Source of the DNA: RACS-047 sp031553855 | GTDB taxonomy: Bacteria > Bacillota > Clostridia > Christensenellales > Pumilibacteraceae | Reading direction: 5' to 3' | NCBI GenBank assembly: GCA_031553855.1 | Contig: JAVBKW010000014.1 | Coordinates: 6,128-70,127, forward strand | Length of the DNA: 64,000 bases | Part shown: piece by piece, positions 1-8,002 of the stretch | Numbering within the stretch: position 1 is the stretch's first letter | Layout: the number at the start of each line of letters is the position of its first letter | Program-made: the position numbers and the translations under genes | The notes under the pieces: model-generated | Databases searched by the model: none | Told to the model about the DNA's origin: nothing | What the model saw: only the letters and a program-made list of their open reading frames with translations

Positions 1-450
1 TTGATTTCCTTAAGTATAATTAGTGCACCATTAATTATTATGGGGATAAAGTTTGGTTTTTTATATTATATATTGTTTTTCTTAATAATAGTTTTAGTCG
101 TTTGTTTAGTTACACCGATAGCCTTGGAGAAAGAATCATGGAACAAAACATTTCCTGTAAAAATAATTATTGAAAATGATGAAATTGCAGCAATAAATTC
201 AGAACAGGCATCTAAACTTGATTTTGATGCTAACGGGATAGAATCACTTTGTGTTGATGGAAGTTTTATTACTAATATCAAATCAATTTCTGAAGTTAGA
301 AAAATAGTAGACTTTGGTGAATGGTATTATATTTTTTTTAGTTCTAAATATGTTGTCACAGATTGTATTTGTCAAAAGGACTTAATTAATAAGGGAAGTA
401 TCGAAGAATTTGAAAAACTTTTTGAAGGACAAATAGAGAGGCATTACTAA
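1..450 (+). CDS. Small membrane protein, immunity-like, 5' end cut by window
   Basis: The visible part opens with two hydrophobic segments (about residues 1-20 and 22-42), followed by a soluble domain of about 105 residues ending in EKLFEGQIERHY. The soluble part is clearly paralogous to the protein at 5008-5583: FPV-x-IIEN-x-EIAA and EEFEKLFEGQIER occur in both. That paralogue has about 30 more residues at its N-terminus, so this gene probably starts upstream of base 1 and the TTG at base 1 is not the real start. No family is recognised. Its position beside Rhs-tail-like genes suggests an immunity or accessory protein of a polymorphic toxin locus; this is inference from context. Confidence 0.6.
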   Translation: MISLSIISAPLIIMGIKFGFLYYILFFLIIVLVVCLVTPIALEKESWNKTFPVKIIIENDEIAAINSEQASKLDFDANGIESLCVDGSFITNIKSISEVRKIVDFGEWYYIFFSSKYVVTDCICQKDLINKGSIEEFEKLFEGQIERHY

Positions 451-509
451 TTGATCAACATAAATGTTATTTAGCTCTAAAGAAATATTAAGTAAAATTT
501 TTCAACTCA

Positions 510-2144
510 TCAAATTAATCCTACGAATTTATAATGAATGTCAATTTGCTGTATTCGCAAATGTCTGTTATCCCTACAACCGTGATGTTCTTGTCCGTCA
601 ATCCATTTACGCTCATGTATCACAATTTTATCAATTAGTTCATTTAAAATAGCTGCATTTAATTCGGTAATAGAGTCATATTTAGCTACAATCTCAATAA
701 ATCGTTTGGAGATATCTTTTTTATCGCTAAAATTATCTGTCTTTTGTTTCAAAATTAAAATATTCGTTTTGAGATCATTTTGTTCCGCTTCATATTCACG
801 AGAAAGAGAATTAAAGCGTTCATCGCAAATTTTTCCTCTTAAATTATCTTCATAAAGGTTCTTAAATATTGTATCTAAATATGCAAAACGTTTTTCAGAT
901 TTTTTCATTTCTTTCGAGGTTTGTGTCAACTCCTTATAATTCTTGATATCATTGGTTTGTGTCAGATGCTCCAATATTTTATCAGGATCTGAATTCACTT
1001 CTTTAGCGTGCTTGCGAATATCAGCTAGGACATATTCATACAAGTTCTCAAAGCGTATGTAGTGCATTGAACAATAATTACGCCCAAAACGTCGTAAAGT
1101 ATTGCAAGCATAACTCCCTTTTTCGATACGATCATTGCGGTTTGAGAAAGATAAAGCTTTCCCGCAATCGGCGCATTTAAGCAATCCAGCAAAGATCTGC
1201 GACATACCAGTATTCTTAGTGACTTTGCGCTTAACCTTAGCCGTTTTGTTTGCCAACTCAAATGTATATTCATCAATTATAGCTTCATGAGTGTTTTTAA
1301 CTACAATCCATTCGCTTTCAGGCTGTTTTATTAGCTTTCGGTTTTTAAAAGATTTAGTAGTTGATTTATTACTTACGATATTTCCGATATAGGCTTGATT
1401 ATGAATAATTTGGATTATGGTTTGGTTTCCCCAATCGTAAGGATACTTTTTAACTCGCTCAGTCTTATATTTACCTACGGTTTCTAACAGTTTCGCTCGT
1501 GGCTTTAAAATTCTTTCATGCTTTAATATCGTACTAATTCTAAAAGGACTAATTCCGCTTGCAGCTAAAACAAATATCTTTTTTACAACGGGAGCAGTTT
1601 CTTCATCAATGATTAATTTTCGTTTATTATGGGGATCTTTTTTATAACCATAGGGAGCATATGCGGCAATAAATTCGCCTTTCTTGGCTATTGTTAACCT
1701 CGCAGTTTTAATCTTTTTGCTAATATCGCGTGCATACCATTCATTCATAATATTTCGAAAGGGAGCGAATTCATTATCACCTTTGGCTGTATCAACATTA
1801 TCATTAACGGCAATGTACCGAACATTGTTTTCAGGAAAGTAGCATTCTGTGTAAAAGCCTGTTTTTAAGTAATCGCGGCCAAGTCTTGATAAGTCTTTTG
1901 TAATAACAATATCTACCTTATTGTCCTCGATATCACTGATAAGTCTTTAAAAATCTGGTCGCTCAAAATTGCTTCCCGAATAACCGTCGTCTACATAGAA
2001 TTCCATATTATAAAAGCCTTGTTGCTTAGCATATCGAATTAAAAGATCCTTTTGGTTTTGTATGCTTGAGCTTTCTCCTTGTAAATCATCATCTCTTGAT
2101 AACCTGCAATACAGAGCTGTTTTCTTGGATTGTTGTAACAACAT
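510..2144 (-). pseudogene. Large serine recombinase, interrupted by one in-frame TAA
   Basis: Read through, the frame is a 544-codon large serine recombinase of the transposon/integrase type. It has an N-terminal resolvase domain with the catalytic serine in YCRLSRDD, a Recombinase domain around YGYKKDPHNKRKLIIDEETA, a zinc-ribbon (CADCGKALSF, later CNTLRRFGRNYC) and a C-terminal coiled coil. The reading frame is continuous from 2144 to 510, but codon 66 (1949-1947) is TAA where relatives have Gln in the motif PDFQRLI; CAA to TAA is a one-base change. The start ATG at 2144 follows GGAGGATG. As it stands the product would be a 65-residue fragment, so the gene is probably inactive unless the stop is suppressed. 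It separates the gene at 1-450 from the other members of the cassette array. Confidence 0.9.
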
Positions 2145-2304
2145 TTTTACATCCTCCATAGGTAGTGCTATTTGCACTGTAGGTTTATACCCCATGACGG
2201 CTAAATCAATTATAACATATTTAACACTGATAAAACAATGCCTCTATGTAAAATTGTATTACTATGTAACTGAAAAAAAATTAAGTGTATTGGGATATGA
2301 AAAA

Positions 2305-2925
2305 ATGGAATTGTCTTTAAAAAAAAACTTAATGAAAGAACAACTCATATTAGAAAGAGTAATTTTGTTAAGATTATTAGTCAATTTAAAAGAATTGCGT
2401 GTATATAATAAGCATTTTGCAATGGAAAAAAAGTTTTTAGAACCAATAATAAGTTGTAATTTTTTGTTGACTGTAGATGCATTTTATATGGAATTATATA
2501 TCATAAATGCTCCTGTGATGTATACAGATAGCACCGGACAATCCTTTATTTTGTTAGCTTTGTTACTTACGGCTGTAACAGCAGGAGCCATCGCAGGTGG
2601 TATAGACGCATATAATAAAGGCGGTACAGTATTGGATATTGTGCAAGGAGTTGTGTTCGGCATCGGAATTGGTATAGCAGTTTTTAGATTTGTTACAGTA
2701 TTAACTACTGTACTTGTTCCTAGTTTTACAGCTATGTGCGGATTTACCGGTTTTGGATTATTTAATTTTGGTATGTTTGCCATGGGTGGAGGTGCTTTCA
2801 CAGCAGCTTTGTCAAAAGGCTTTTGGCTTGATATTAATATAGAGTCAAACAAGCTTAAAAATATTGAAGAGCCGCGTTTTACACAAAATCCAAATGCAAA
2901 AACAACTAATTTTTATATTGTATAA
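2305..2925 (+). CDS. Rhs-core-edge protein with glycine-rich hydrophobic tail (copy 1)
   Basis: A predicted protein of about 206 residues. The middle carries MELYIINAPVMYTDSTGQ, which resembles the last motif of the Rhs/YD-repeat core (N-x-PVMYTDPSG) just before a toxin tip. After it comes a long alanine/glycine-rich hydrophobic stretch with two probable membrane segments, and the protein ends in TNFYIV. Copies at 3384 and 4368 share the PVM-x-TD motif, the hydrophobic region and the FY-(V/L/I)-(V/I) ending. The first 60 residues do not match the other copies and no good ribosome-binding site is seen, so the start is uncertain; ATG at 2488 is an alternative. It could be a degraded or standalone toxin-tail module. 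The toxic activity is unknown. Confidence 0.5.
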   Translation: MELSLKKNLMKEQLILERVILLRLLVNLKELRVYNKHFAMEKKFLEPIISCNFLLTVDAFYMELYIINAPVMYTDSTGQSFILLALLLTAVTAGAIAGGIDAYNKGGTVLDIVQGVVFGIGIGIAVFRFVTVLTTVLVPSFTAMCGFTGFGLFNFGMFAMGGGAFTAALSKGFWLDINIESNKLKNIEEPRFTQNPNAKTTNFYIV

Positions 2926-2970
2926 TCCGGTTAGTACTATATTTCCGATTTTTATTTGAGGTAAATTATT

Positions 2971-3090
2971 ATGAAGAAAAATATAAATAAAAATGATGTG
3001 CCAAGCGTATTTGCTCGCTTAGTAATGTTTTCAAGTCTTATAGTTGGCTTAGTAACTATTGTATCTATATTATTTCACTCATGTAGTTAA
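2971..3090 (+). CDS. 39-residue single-pass membrane peptide
   Basis: The short frame starts at ATG 2971, preceded by GAGG at 2958-2961, and encodes a charged head (KKNINKND) and one hydrophobic segment of about 22 residues. It lies 45 bases after the Rhs-tail-like gene and 14 bases before the next small membrane protein, in the same direction. No family is recognised. The position of a tiny membrane protein right behind a putative membrane-active toxin tail is what an immunity gene would show, but there is no direct evidence. It could also be a remnant of a longer gene. Confidence 0.4.
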   Translation: MKKNINKNDVPSVFARLVMFSSLIVGLVTIVSILFHSCS

Positions 3091-3104
3091 AAAGGAGAAG
3101 CGAT

Positions 3105-3272
3105 ATGAAGTTTGATCGTCATTTATTAACTGGCTATATTTTTACTATAGTGTGCCTAATTGTAAATTTATTTGTTTATATTTCTAATAAAGGAACGACA
3201 TGTTTAGTACTATTTATCGTGGCTGTAACGGCAAGCATTTTATCTACGATTTTTTTTGTTTCTGGAAGCTAG
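3105..3272 (+). CDS. 55-residue two-pass membrane protein, immunity-like
   Basis: ATG at 3105 follows AAGGAG at 3092-3097. The protein opens MKFDRHLLTGYIF and has two membrane segments. The head resembles that of the 107-residue protein at 3972 (MKIDRNLLVIF), so the two are probably paralogues and this one is a shorter or truncated version. It sits between two Rhs-tail-like genes, the position expected for an immunity gene. Function is inferred from context only. Confidence 0.45.
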   Translation: MKFDRHLLTGYIFTIVCLIVNLFVYISNKGTTCLVLFIVAVTASILSTIFFVSGS

Positions 3273-3383
3273 AAGAAAATATAAACAAAACAAAGATGCC
3301 AAAGATTCATCAAAGGATTTTCAAAATTGAAATAGGATGCAAGAACTGCAGTAAAAGTTAATACGGAGGAATACACGAGATTA

Positions 3384-3947
3384 ATGACATTTATCGAAAA
3401 TATAAAATATGTTGACTCGCTCGAAAAGCTGCTTGAAAACATAAAAAAGTGCGAATTTGAAGAAAAAGCCAGCAGTTTTTTGAGTATGGGTCTAAATATA
3501 TACATTACTCCCGTAATGATGACGGATCCTTCCGGAGAATTTCCACTCTTATTCACGATTGCACTGATAGCAGGATTGGTTATAGGTGGTACAGCAGGAG
3601 GAGTCTATGCGGCTAAACATGATATTAATATTGCTTCAGGAATTTTAATGGGTGCAGGCTTAGGATTAATGCTTGCAAGTATGACTATCGCTACCGGCGG
3701 AGCCGCTTTGGTTAAGGCTGGAGTTGTAACAGGTATAACATTTGCGAAATCAGTTGCAATTGGTTTTGCTGCTAACGCAATAGGAGCGGTTATTTTGCAA
3801 GTAGGAGCAGGAATTGATGGTAAAATTGTAAATATTGAAAGTTCAGTTAATCCATTATTAGGCAACTTTAGACAACATAAAAAGGTTAATTTTTTAAATC
3901 AATACCAGACTTCTTTTAATGAAGTTAAGCAATTTTATGTGGTATAA
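3384..3947 (+). CDS. Rhs-core-edge protein with glycine-rich hydrophobic tail (copy 2)
   Basis: 187 residues. An N-terminal module with an amphipathic stretch (SLEKLLENIKKCEFEEKASS) leads into the Rhs-like edge motif TPVMMTDPSGEFP. A glycine-rich hydrophobic region with IAGLVIGGTAGGVYAAK follows, then further hydrophobic stretches, and the end is EVKQFYVV. The same N-terminal module, about three-quarters identical at the DNA level, opens the protein at 4368, so this is a real gene family and not random Rhs debris. GGAGG lies at 3364-3368, a rather long distance from ATG 3384. The glycine-zipper-like segments suggest insertion into membranes. A small membrane protein follows 24 bases later. 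A toxin role is inferred from the Rhs-like motif and neighbours. Confidence 0.6.
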   Translation: MTFIENIKYVDSLEKLLENIKKCEFEEKASSFLSMGLNIYITPVMMTDPSGEFPLLFTIALIAGLVIGGTAGGVYAAKHDINIASGILMGAGLGLMLASMTIATGGAALVKAGVVTGITFAKSVAIGFAANAIGAVILQVGAGIDGKIVNIESSVNPLLGNFRQHKKVNFLNQYQTSFNEVKQFYVV

Positions 3948-3971
3948 TTATGGATTTGGAGGCACGCAAAT

Positions 3972-4295
3972 ATGAAGATAGACAGAAACTTATTAGTTAT
4001 TTTTTGTTCTTCACTTATATCTATCGGCTTGACTGTTTGGTTTTTTGTAAGGGAAAAAGCCATTGTATATGCTATTGCTTTGACAATAACAATTTGCATG
4101 TCTATTATTATCTTTATCTGTCTATTTTGGAATCTGCGAATAAAAAAAACACAAAATACAGATGCAGATATGCATAATAAAAAGCGATGGCAGGATTTGA
4201 ATAAGAAAGAAAAAATATGCTTAAACACGATTTGGATTGCCGCATTAATATCAATGTTTACTATGAGCATAGCACTAATTTTTCAATTAATATAA
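3972..4295 (+). CDS. 107-residue membrane protein, immunity-like
   Basis: ATG at 3972 follows GGAGG at 3958-3962. The protein has about three hydrophobic segments: two at the N-terminus and one near the C-terminus (IWIAALISMFTMSIALIF), with a charged loop (KKTQNTDADMHNKKRWQD) between. The head MKIDRNLL matches that of the smaller protein at 3105. It is 24 bases behind the Rhs-tail-like gene at 3384 and in the same direction, so it is the best candidate for that gene's immunity partner. No known domain is recognised. Confidence 0.55.
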   Translation: MKIDRNLLVIFCSSLISIGLTVWFFVREKAIVYAIALTITICMSIIIFICLFWNLRIKKTQNTDADMHNKKRWQDLNKKEKICLNTIWIAALISMFTMSIALIFQLI

Positions 4296-4324
4296 AACAC
4301 AAATTTAGATAAAGTTGTAAATTT

Positions 4325-4366
4325 TAAAAAACTTTTAATGGACAAATAGAATAGAAAGGCAATATT
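4325..4366 (+). pseudogene. 3' remnant of the EKLFEGQIER-type gene
   Basis: These bases closely match the last 36-40 bases of the gene ending at 450 (encoding EKLFEGQIERHY) but carry small insertions and no open frame. The remnant abuts the start of the next Rhs-tail-like gene (4368). It suggests that a full copy of the immunity-like gene once stood here and was lost or recombined, as expected if cassettes are exchanged through homologous flanks. Confidence 0.5.
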
Positions 4367-4367
4367 A

Positions 4368-4985
4368 ATGACAAAATTAGAAACTATAAGTATTAATTCA
4401 CTCGAAAGACTGCTTGAAATCATAAAAAAGCACGAATTTGAAGAAAAATTCAGTAGTTTTCCGAGTATGGAATTATATATCATAAATACTCCGGTAATGT
4501 ATACTGACGGAACGGGTGAAGGTATATTTTTGACAATATTAATCGCTGCATTAATAACAGGTGCTGTTGTCGGGGGTTCTATTGGTGGAACTGTTGCCTA
4601 CAATAGAGCGGTTGAGAATGGATACTCCGCATGGGGAGTTTTTGGTAGAACGATAGGAGGTGTATTTTTAGGGGCATTTACTGGAGCGACTGCAGCGGCA
4701 GTAACCATATCTGCCGCCTACGGAATTATGATAGGAGGTGCTGCAATGTTTGGCACATCTGCAACTATTGCTGCAGTAGCACCAGCTATAAAAGTAACTG
4801 CTCTTAGTATGGCTATAGCTATGTTTGGAGGGACAGTATTATCAGGTTTATCAAGTATACCTTGGGAAGGACCTGAATGGCCAAGTGGTCCGGATTATCC
4901 TATTCAACCTATTTCACCACCTATTCACAGCATAAGACAAGTGACAAATGTAGGTAGTGAAGTTACACAATTCTATTTGATTTAA
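4368..4985 (+). CDS. Rhs-core-edge protein with glycine-rich hydrophobic tail (copy 3)
   Basis: 205 residues. The N-terminal module (SLERLLEIIKKHEFEEKFSS) is shared with the protein at 3384. The Rhs-like edge motif is NTPVMYTDGTGE, followed by repeated glycine/alanine-rich hydrophobic stretches (VVGGSIGGTVAYN, ATAAAVTISAAYGIMIGGAA). A proline-rich segment near the C-terminus (WEGPEWPSGPDYPIQPISPP) precedes the ending EVTQFYLI. It is the most complete of the three copies. The next gene (5008) follows after 22 bases and is likely its partner. The hydrophobic tails of the three copies differ more than their heads and C-terminal tetrapeptides, a pattern typical of tip-swapping toxin families. Activity is unknown. 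Confidence 0.6.
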   Translation: MTKLETISINSLERLLEIIKKHEFEEKFSSFPSMELYIINTPVMYTDGTGEGIFLTILIAALITGAVVGGSIGGTVAYNRAVENGYSAWGVFGRTIGGVFLGAFTGATAAAVTISAAYGIMIGGAAMFGTSATIAAVAPAIKVTALSMAIAMFGGTVLSGLSSIPWEGPEWPSGPDYPIQPISPPIHSIRQVTNVGSEVTQFYLI

Positions 4986-5007
4986 ACGTAAAAGGAGGAT
5001 GCTGATA

Positions 5008-5583
5008 TTGAAATCATGTAACATAGAATTTTGTGGCGAACTTTCAGATAAATGTAAAAAAAATTATTTAAAAGAAAATATGAAAAAGTTATGTATTGTA
5101 GCTTTAATAGTTTTTATTATAGTTGGCGGGCCCTTATTTATAATCGGTTTTGTATTTCACTTATGGATTTTTGTAACACCCGTTATTGCAATAGTTTTTT
5201 TAGCAAGTTTAGCTGCTCCATTAAGTTTGAAACAAGTTTCATTTAAAAAAATATTTCCTGTAAGAGTAATTATTGAAAACGAAGAGATTGCTGCGTTGAA
5301 CTCTGATCAGTATGCTGATTTAAATTCAAAATCTGGCGGCATAGACTCCCTTTGCTTTGAAGGAAGTTTTACGATTCAAATTAACTCTGTTTCTGATGTA
5401 AAAAAAATTATAGATTATGGAGAATGGTATCGAATAATATTTTACTCAAAACATATTGAAACAGAGCATATTTGTCAAAAAGATTTAATAGTAAAAGGCA
5501 CAATTGAAGAGTTTGAAAAACTGTTCGAAGGTCAAATTGAGAGGCGGTTAACAAATGGGGACGGGAGTATTTGTTGTAAATGA
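5008..5583 (+). CDS. Immunity-like membrane protein, paralogue of the gene at 1-450
   Basis: The TTG at 5008 is chosen because AGGAGG at 4993-4998 lies nine bases upstream; the ATG at 4999 directly touches that site. The product is about 191 residues: a short cytoplasmic head, two membrane segments (LCIVALIVFIIVGGPLFIIG and the following one), then a soluble domain of about 120 residues shared with the protein at 1-450 (FPVRVIIENEEIAALNSDQ, GTIEEFEKLFEGQIER). It has a short extra tail (LTNGDGSICCK). No database family is recognised. It closes the cassette array and is followed by the ilv promoter. Confidence 0.6.
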   Translation: MKSCNIEFCGELSDKCKKNYLKENMKKLCIVALIVFIIVGGPLFIIGFVFHLWIFVTPVIAIVFLASLAAPLSLKQVSFKKIFPVRVIIENEEIAALNSDQYADLNSKSGGIDSLCFEGSFTIQINSVSDVKKIIDYGEWYRIIFYSKHIETEHICQKDLIVKGTIEEFEKLFEGQIERRLTNGDGSICCK

Positions 5584-5695
5584 AAGCGAATACAAAGCAA
5601 CTAAAACATTTGCTGCTGCATTTACAATCTACATTTGCAATTGAAATTTTCAATTCAGCTTTGCAATTGCCGCTATTTCAGCCTGTAAAAACTTC

Positions 5696-5724
5696 TTGAC
5701 AAATATAGCAGCTTATTGTACAAT
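5696..5724 (+). promoter_or_regulatory. Consensus promoter of the ilv-leu operon
   Basis: TTGACA at 5696-5701 and TACAAT at 5719-5724 are separated by 17 bases. Transcription should start near 5731, just at the beginning of the T-box leader. Confidence 0.85.
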
Positions 5725-5730
5725 TATAAA

Positions 5731-5980
5731 AATATTCCTTTTATGGGCGTAGACGGGAACAGAAGTAGACGGAAACTTGCTTTCAGAGAGCCGCCGGTTT
5801 GGTGAAAAGGCGGAAGAAGTCCGGATTACACAGCTCAATCCCCGAGCCGGTTTAATTTAATACAAAGCGGAGATTTCCTTAATTTTTTTAAGCTATAAAT
5901 CTCAATTTGAGTGGTACCGCGGTAAAAAAAACAAAATTATCGCCTCAAAAATCTTCATGCAGGTTTTTGGGGCATTTTTA
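5731..5980 (+). promoter_or_regulatory. T-box leader of the ilv-leu operon
   Basis: The region shows the standard T-box parts: GAACAGAAGTAG and AGAGAG stem I motifs, GGTGAAAAGGC in the distal loop, the T-box proper GGTACCGCGG near 5913-5922, and a terminator hairpin (5942-5973) followed by TTTTTA. The likely specifier codon is CTC (Leu) at 5834-5836, in the 3' side of the specifier loop just before CCCCG; this reading is tentative because the loop also contains ATC. Uncharged tRNA would stabilise the antiterminator and switch on ilvB-leuB. Confidence 0.88.
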
Positions 5981-6050
5981 TTAGTCAAAATCTATTGAAT
6001 ATTTTTGCTGATAAAACATCTAAAGAAATTTTAAATGCAAAATAAAGGGT

Positions 6051-6178
6051 ATTCATACCGCAGGATAAATTCTGCACCTCGCGCCTTTGGCGCTCCTTCT
6101 TACACTAAAGCGCGGGATATGCACCTTTGTCGGTGGCGCAAAAATGCCCTTGCAAGCAAGCATTTTTGCGGTCAGAAT
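6051..6178 (+). repeat. Hairpin-array repeat family B, copy 1
   Basis: A unit of about 128 bp bounded by imperfect inverted ends (ATTCATACCGC at the left, GCGGTCAGAAT at the right) and made of successive short hairpins, including the arms GCAAAAATGC/GCATTTTTGC. A second copy in inverse orientation lies at 22519-22645. Here it sits between the T-box terminator and ilvB, so it is transcribed in the leader. Confidence 0.8.
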
Positions 6179-6240
6179 CAAAAGTGAGGTAGCCGAACGT
6201 GAAAACTAAAAATGATAACGCCGGAGAGCGGGAGGATATT

Positions 6241-7947
6241 ATGAGTTCAGACAAAGCTTCTACACAAACAAAAGCGGCCTCAGCCACGAAGCAAAAAGGC
6301 GCGAAAATCATTGTTGACTGTCTTTTAGAGCAAGGCGTCGAATATGTGTTCGGGTATCCGGGCGGCCAGATCATCGATACTTTTGACGAGCTTTTTAAGG
6401 CTAAGGATAAGTTAAAGCAGATTTTAACGTCGCACGAGCAAGGCGCGACGCACGCGGCGGACGGGTACGCGAGAGTAACCGGCAAGGTCGGCGTTGTAAT
6501 AGCAACGTCCGGGCCCGGCGCGACAAATACCGTCACCGGCATCGCGAACGCTTATATGGACAGCGTTCCTATGGTCGTTATAACGGGCAACGTCCCGGTT
6601 TCTCTGCTTGGGCGCGACAGCTTTCAGGAAGTGGATATCGCCGGCATAACTATGCCTATCACTAAGCATAACTACATCATTAAAAATATGGAGGATCTTG
6701 CGCCCGCTATCCGCGAGGCTTTTAAAATCGCACAAAGCGGACGCCCCGGCCCCGTTTTAATAGACGTACCGAAAAACATCCAGCAAGGCGAGTGCGAGTA
6801 CGAGTTTAAAAAGGCTGAAAAGATCGTGCGTAAATTCAAGCCCGACGCAGAATCGGTAAGTAAGGCGGTCGAGCTTATCCGGAACGCAAAACGCCCCCTG
6901 CTCTACGTCGGCGGCGGCTGCATAATTTCGGACGCCACAAAAGAGCTAATCGCGTTTGCCGAAAAAATCGGCGCGCCGGTTGCCTCGAGTATGATGGGCT
7001 TAGGCGCGGTACCGGCCTCGCATCCTCTTTATTTAGGTATGATAGGAATGCACGGGCACGCGGGAGTCGCAAAAGCGCTTAAAAACTGCGACGCTGTTAT
7101 TGCTATCGGCGCGAGGTTTTCCGACCGCGTTGCCGGAAACCGTTTGAAATTCGCAATGCAGGCCGCCGTTATCCATATCGATATCGACAATGCGGAAATC
7201 AATAAGAACGTAGCCACGCAGGCGCATATTTTAGGCGACGTCAAACAGACTCTTGCCTACATCACTCCCCTTATAAATACGGACAAAAAGCCCGAATGGA
7301 TCAAGGACTGCCGCAGCTATGTTAACGAGTTCCCTTTAAAGGCGACGGGTGAGAAAGTTTGCGCGCGAAAAGTAATAGAAAAAATCAATGAGCTGACGGC
7401 GGACGACCAGATAATTGTAACGGACGTAGGCCAACATCAGATGTGGACGGCGCAAAGCTACCGTTTTGAAAAGCCCCGCACTTTCCTCACAAGCGGCGGC
7501 CTTGGCACAATGGGTTACGGCCTTGGCGCGGCTATCGGCGCGGCTTTTGCATGCAAGAAGCAAGTCTGCCTGATAACCGGCGACGGCTCATTCCATATGA
7601 ATTTGAATGAAACTGCGTGCGCCGTAAAGTACGGTCTGCCAATCAAAATTTTCATTATGAACAATAACGTTCTAGGAATGGTACGCCAATGGCAGACGCT
7701 TTTCTATGAGGGCCGCCATTCCTCCACAACCTTAAACCTTTCCACCGATTACGTTAAGCTTGCCGGAGCATTCGGCGCAAAAGGCCTTGTTATAGAAAAA
7801 GAAACGGATATAGATAAGGTCGTAAAGGAAGCTCTTGAAAGCAAAACTCCGGTCATCGTAGACTGCCGGATATATAGCGACGCTATGGTGCTTCCTATGG
7901 TACCGCCGGGAAAGACGACGGACGATATGATTACGGAGCTGGACTAA
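6241..7947 (+). CDS. ilvB: Acetolactate synthase large subunit
   Basis: Thiamine-diphosphate enzyme that condenses two pyruvates to 2-acetolactate, or pyruvate with 2-oxobutyrate, the first common step of Val/Leu/Ile synthesis. The frame shows the N-terminal domain with GYPGGQIIDTFDE and the catalytic glutamate in TSHEQGATHAADGYAR (about residue 66), the central FAD-binding domain, and the ThDP/Mg motif GDGSFHMNLNE near residue 440. About 568 residues, normal for the family. ATG 6241 is preferred because GGGAGGA lies just upstream; a GTG at 6199 would add 14 polar residues. It is the first gene of the operon, controlled by the T-box, and ilvN follows. Confidence 0.96.
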   Translation: MSSDKASTQTKAASATKQKGAKIIVDCLLEQGVEYVFGYPGGQIIDTFDELFKAKDKLKQILTSHEQGATHAADGYARVTGKVGVVIATSGPGATNTVTGIANAYMDSVPMVVITGNVPVSLLGRDSFQEVDIAGITMPITKHNYIIKNMEDLAPAIREAFKIAQSGRPGPVLIDVPKNIQQGECEYEFKKAEKIVRKFKPDAESVSKAVELIRNAKRPLLYVGGGCIISDATKELIAFAEKIGAPVASSMMGLGAVPASHPLYLGMIGMHGHAGVAKALKNCDAVIAIGARFSDRVAGNRLKFAMQAAVIHIDIDNAEINKNVATQAHILGDVKQTLAYITPLINTDKKPEWIKDCRSYVNEFPLKATGEKVCARKVIEKINELTADDQIIVTDVGQHQMWTAQSYRFEKPRTFLTSGGLGTMGYGLGAAIGAAFACKKQVCLITGDGSFHMNLNETACAVKYGLPIKIFIMNNNVLGMVRQWQTLFYEGRHSSTTLNLSTDYVKLAGAFGAKGLVIEKETDIDKVVKEALESKTPVIVDCRIYSDAMVLPMVPPGKTTDDMITELD

Positions 7948-8002
7948 GAATAAGTCAAAGACTTATCTTTCTCAACTAAAAAAACAGGAGACGATCAGTA
8001 AA

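Noticed and set aside
2062..2304. Extended N-terminus of the Rhs-tail-like gene at 2305.
   Set aside because: The upstream codons lie antisense inside the recombinase head and its leader; no ribosome-binding site supports them.
6199..6240. GTG 6199 as start of ilvB.
   Set aside because: Possible, but GGGAGGA directly before ATG 6241 and the lack of homology in the extra residues favour the later start.
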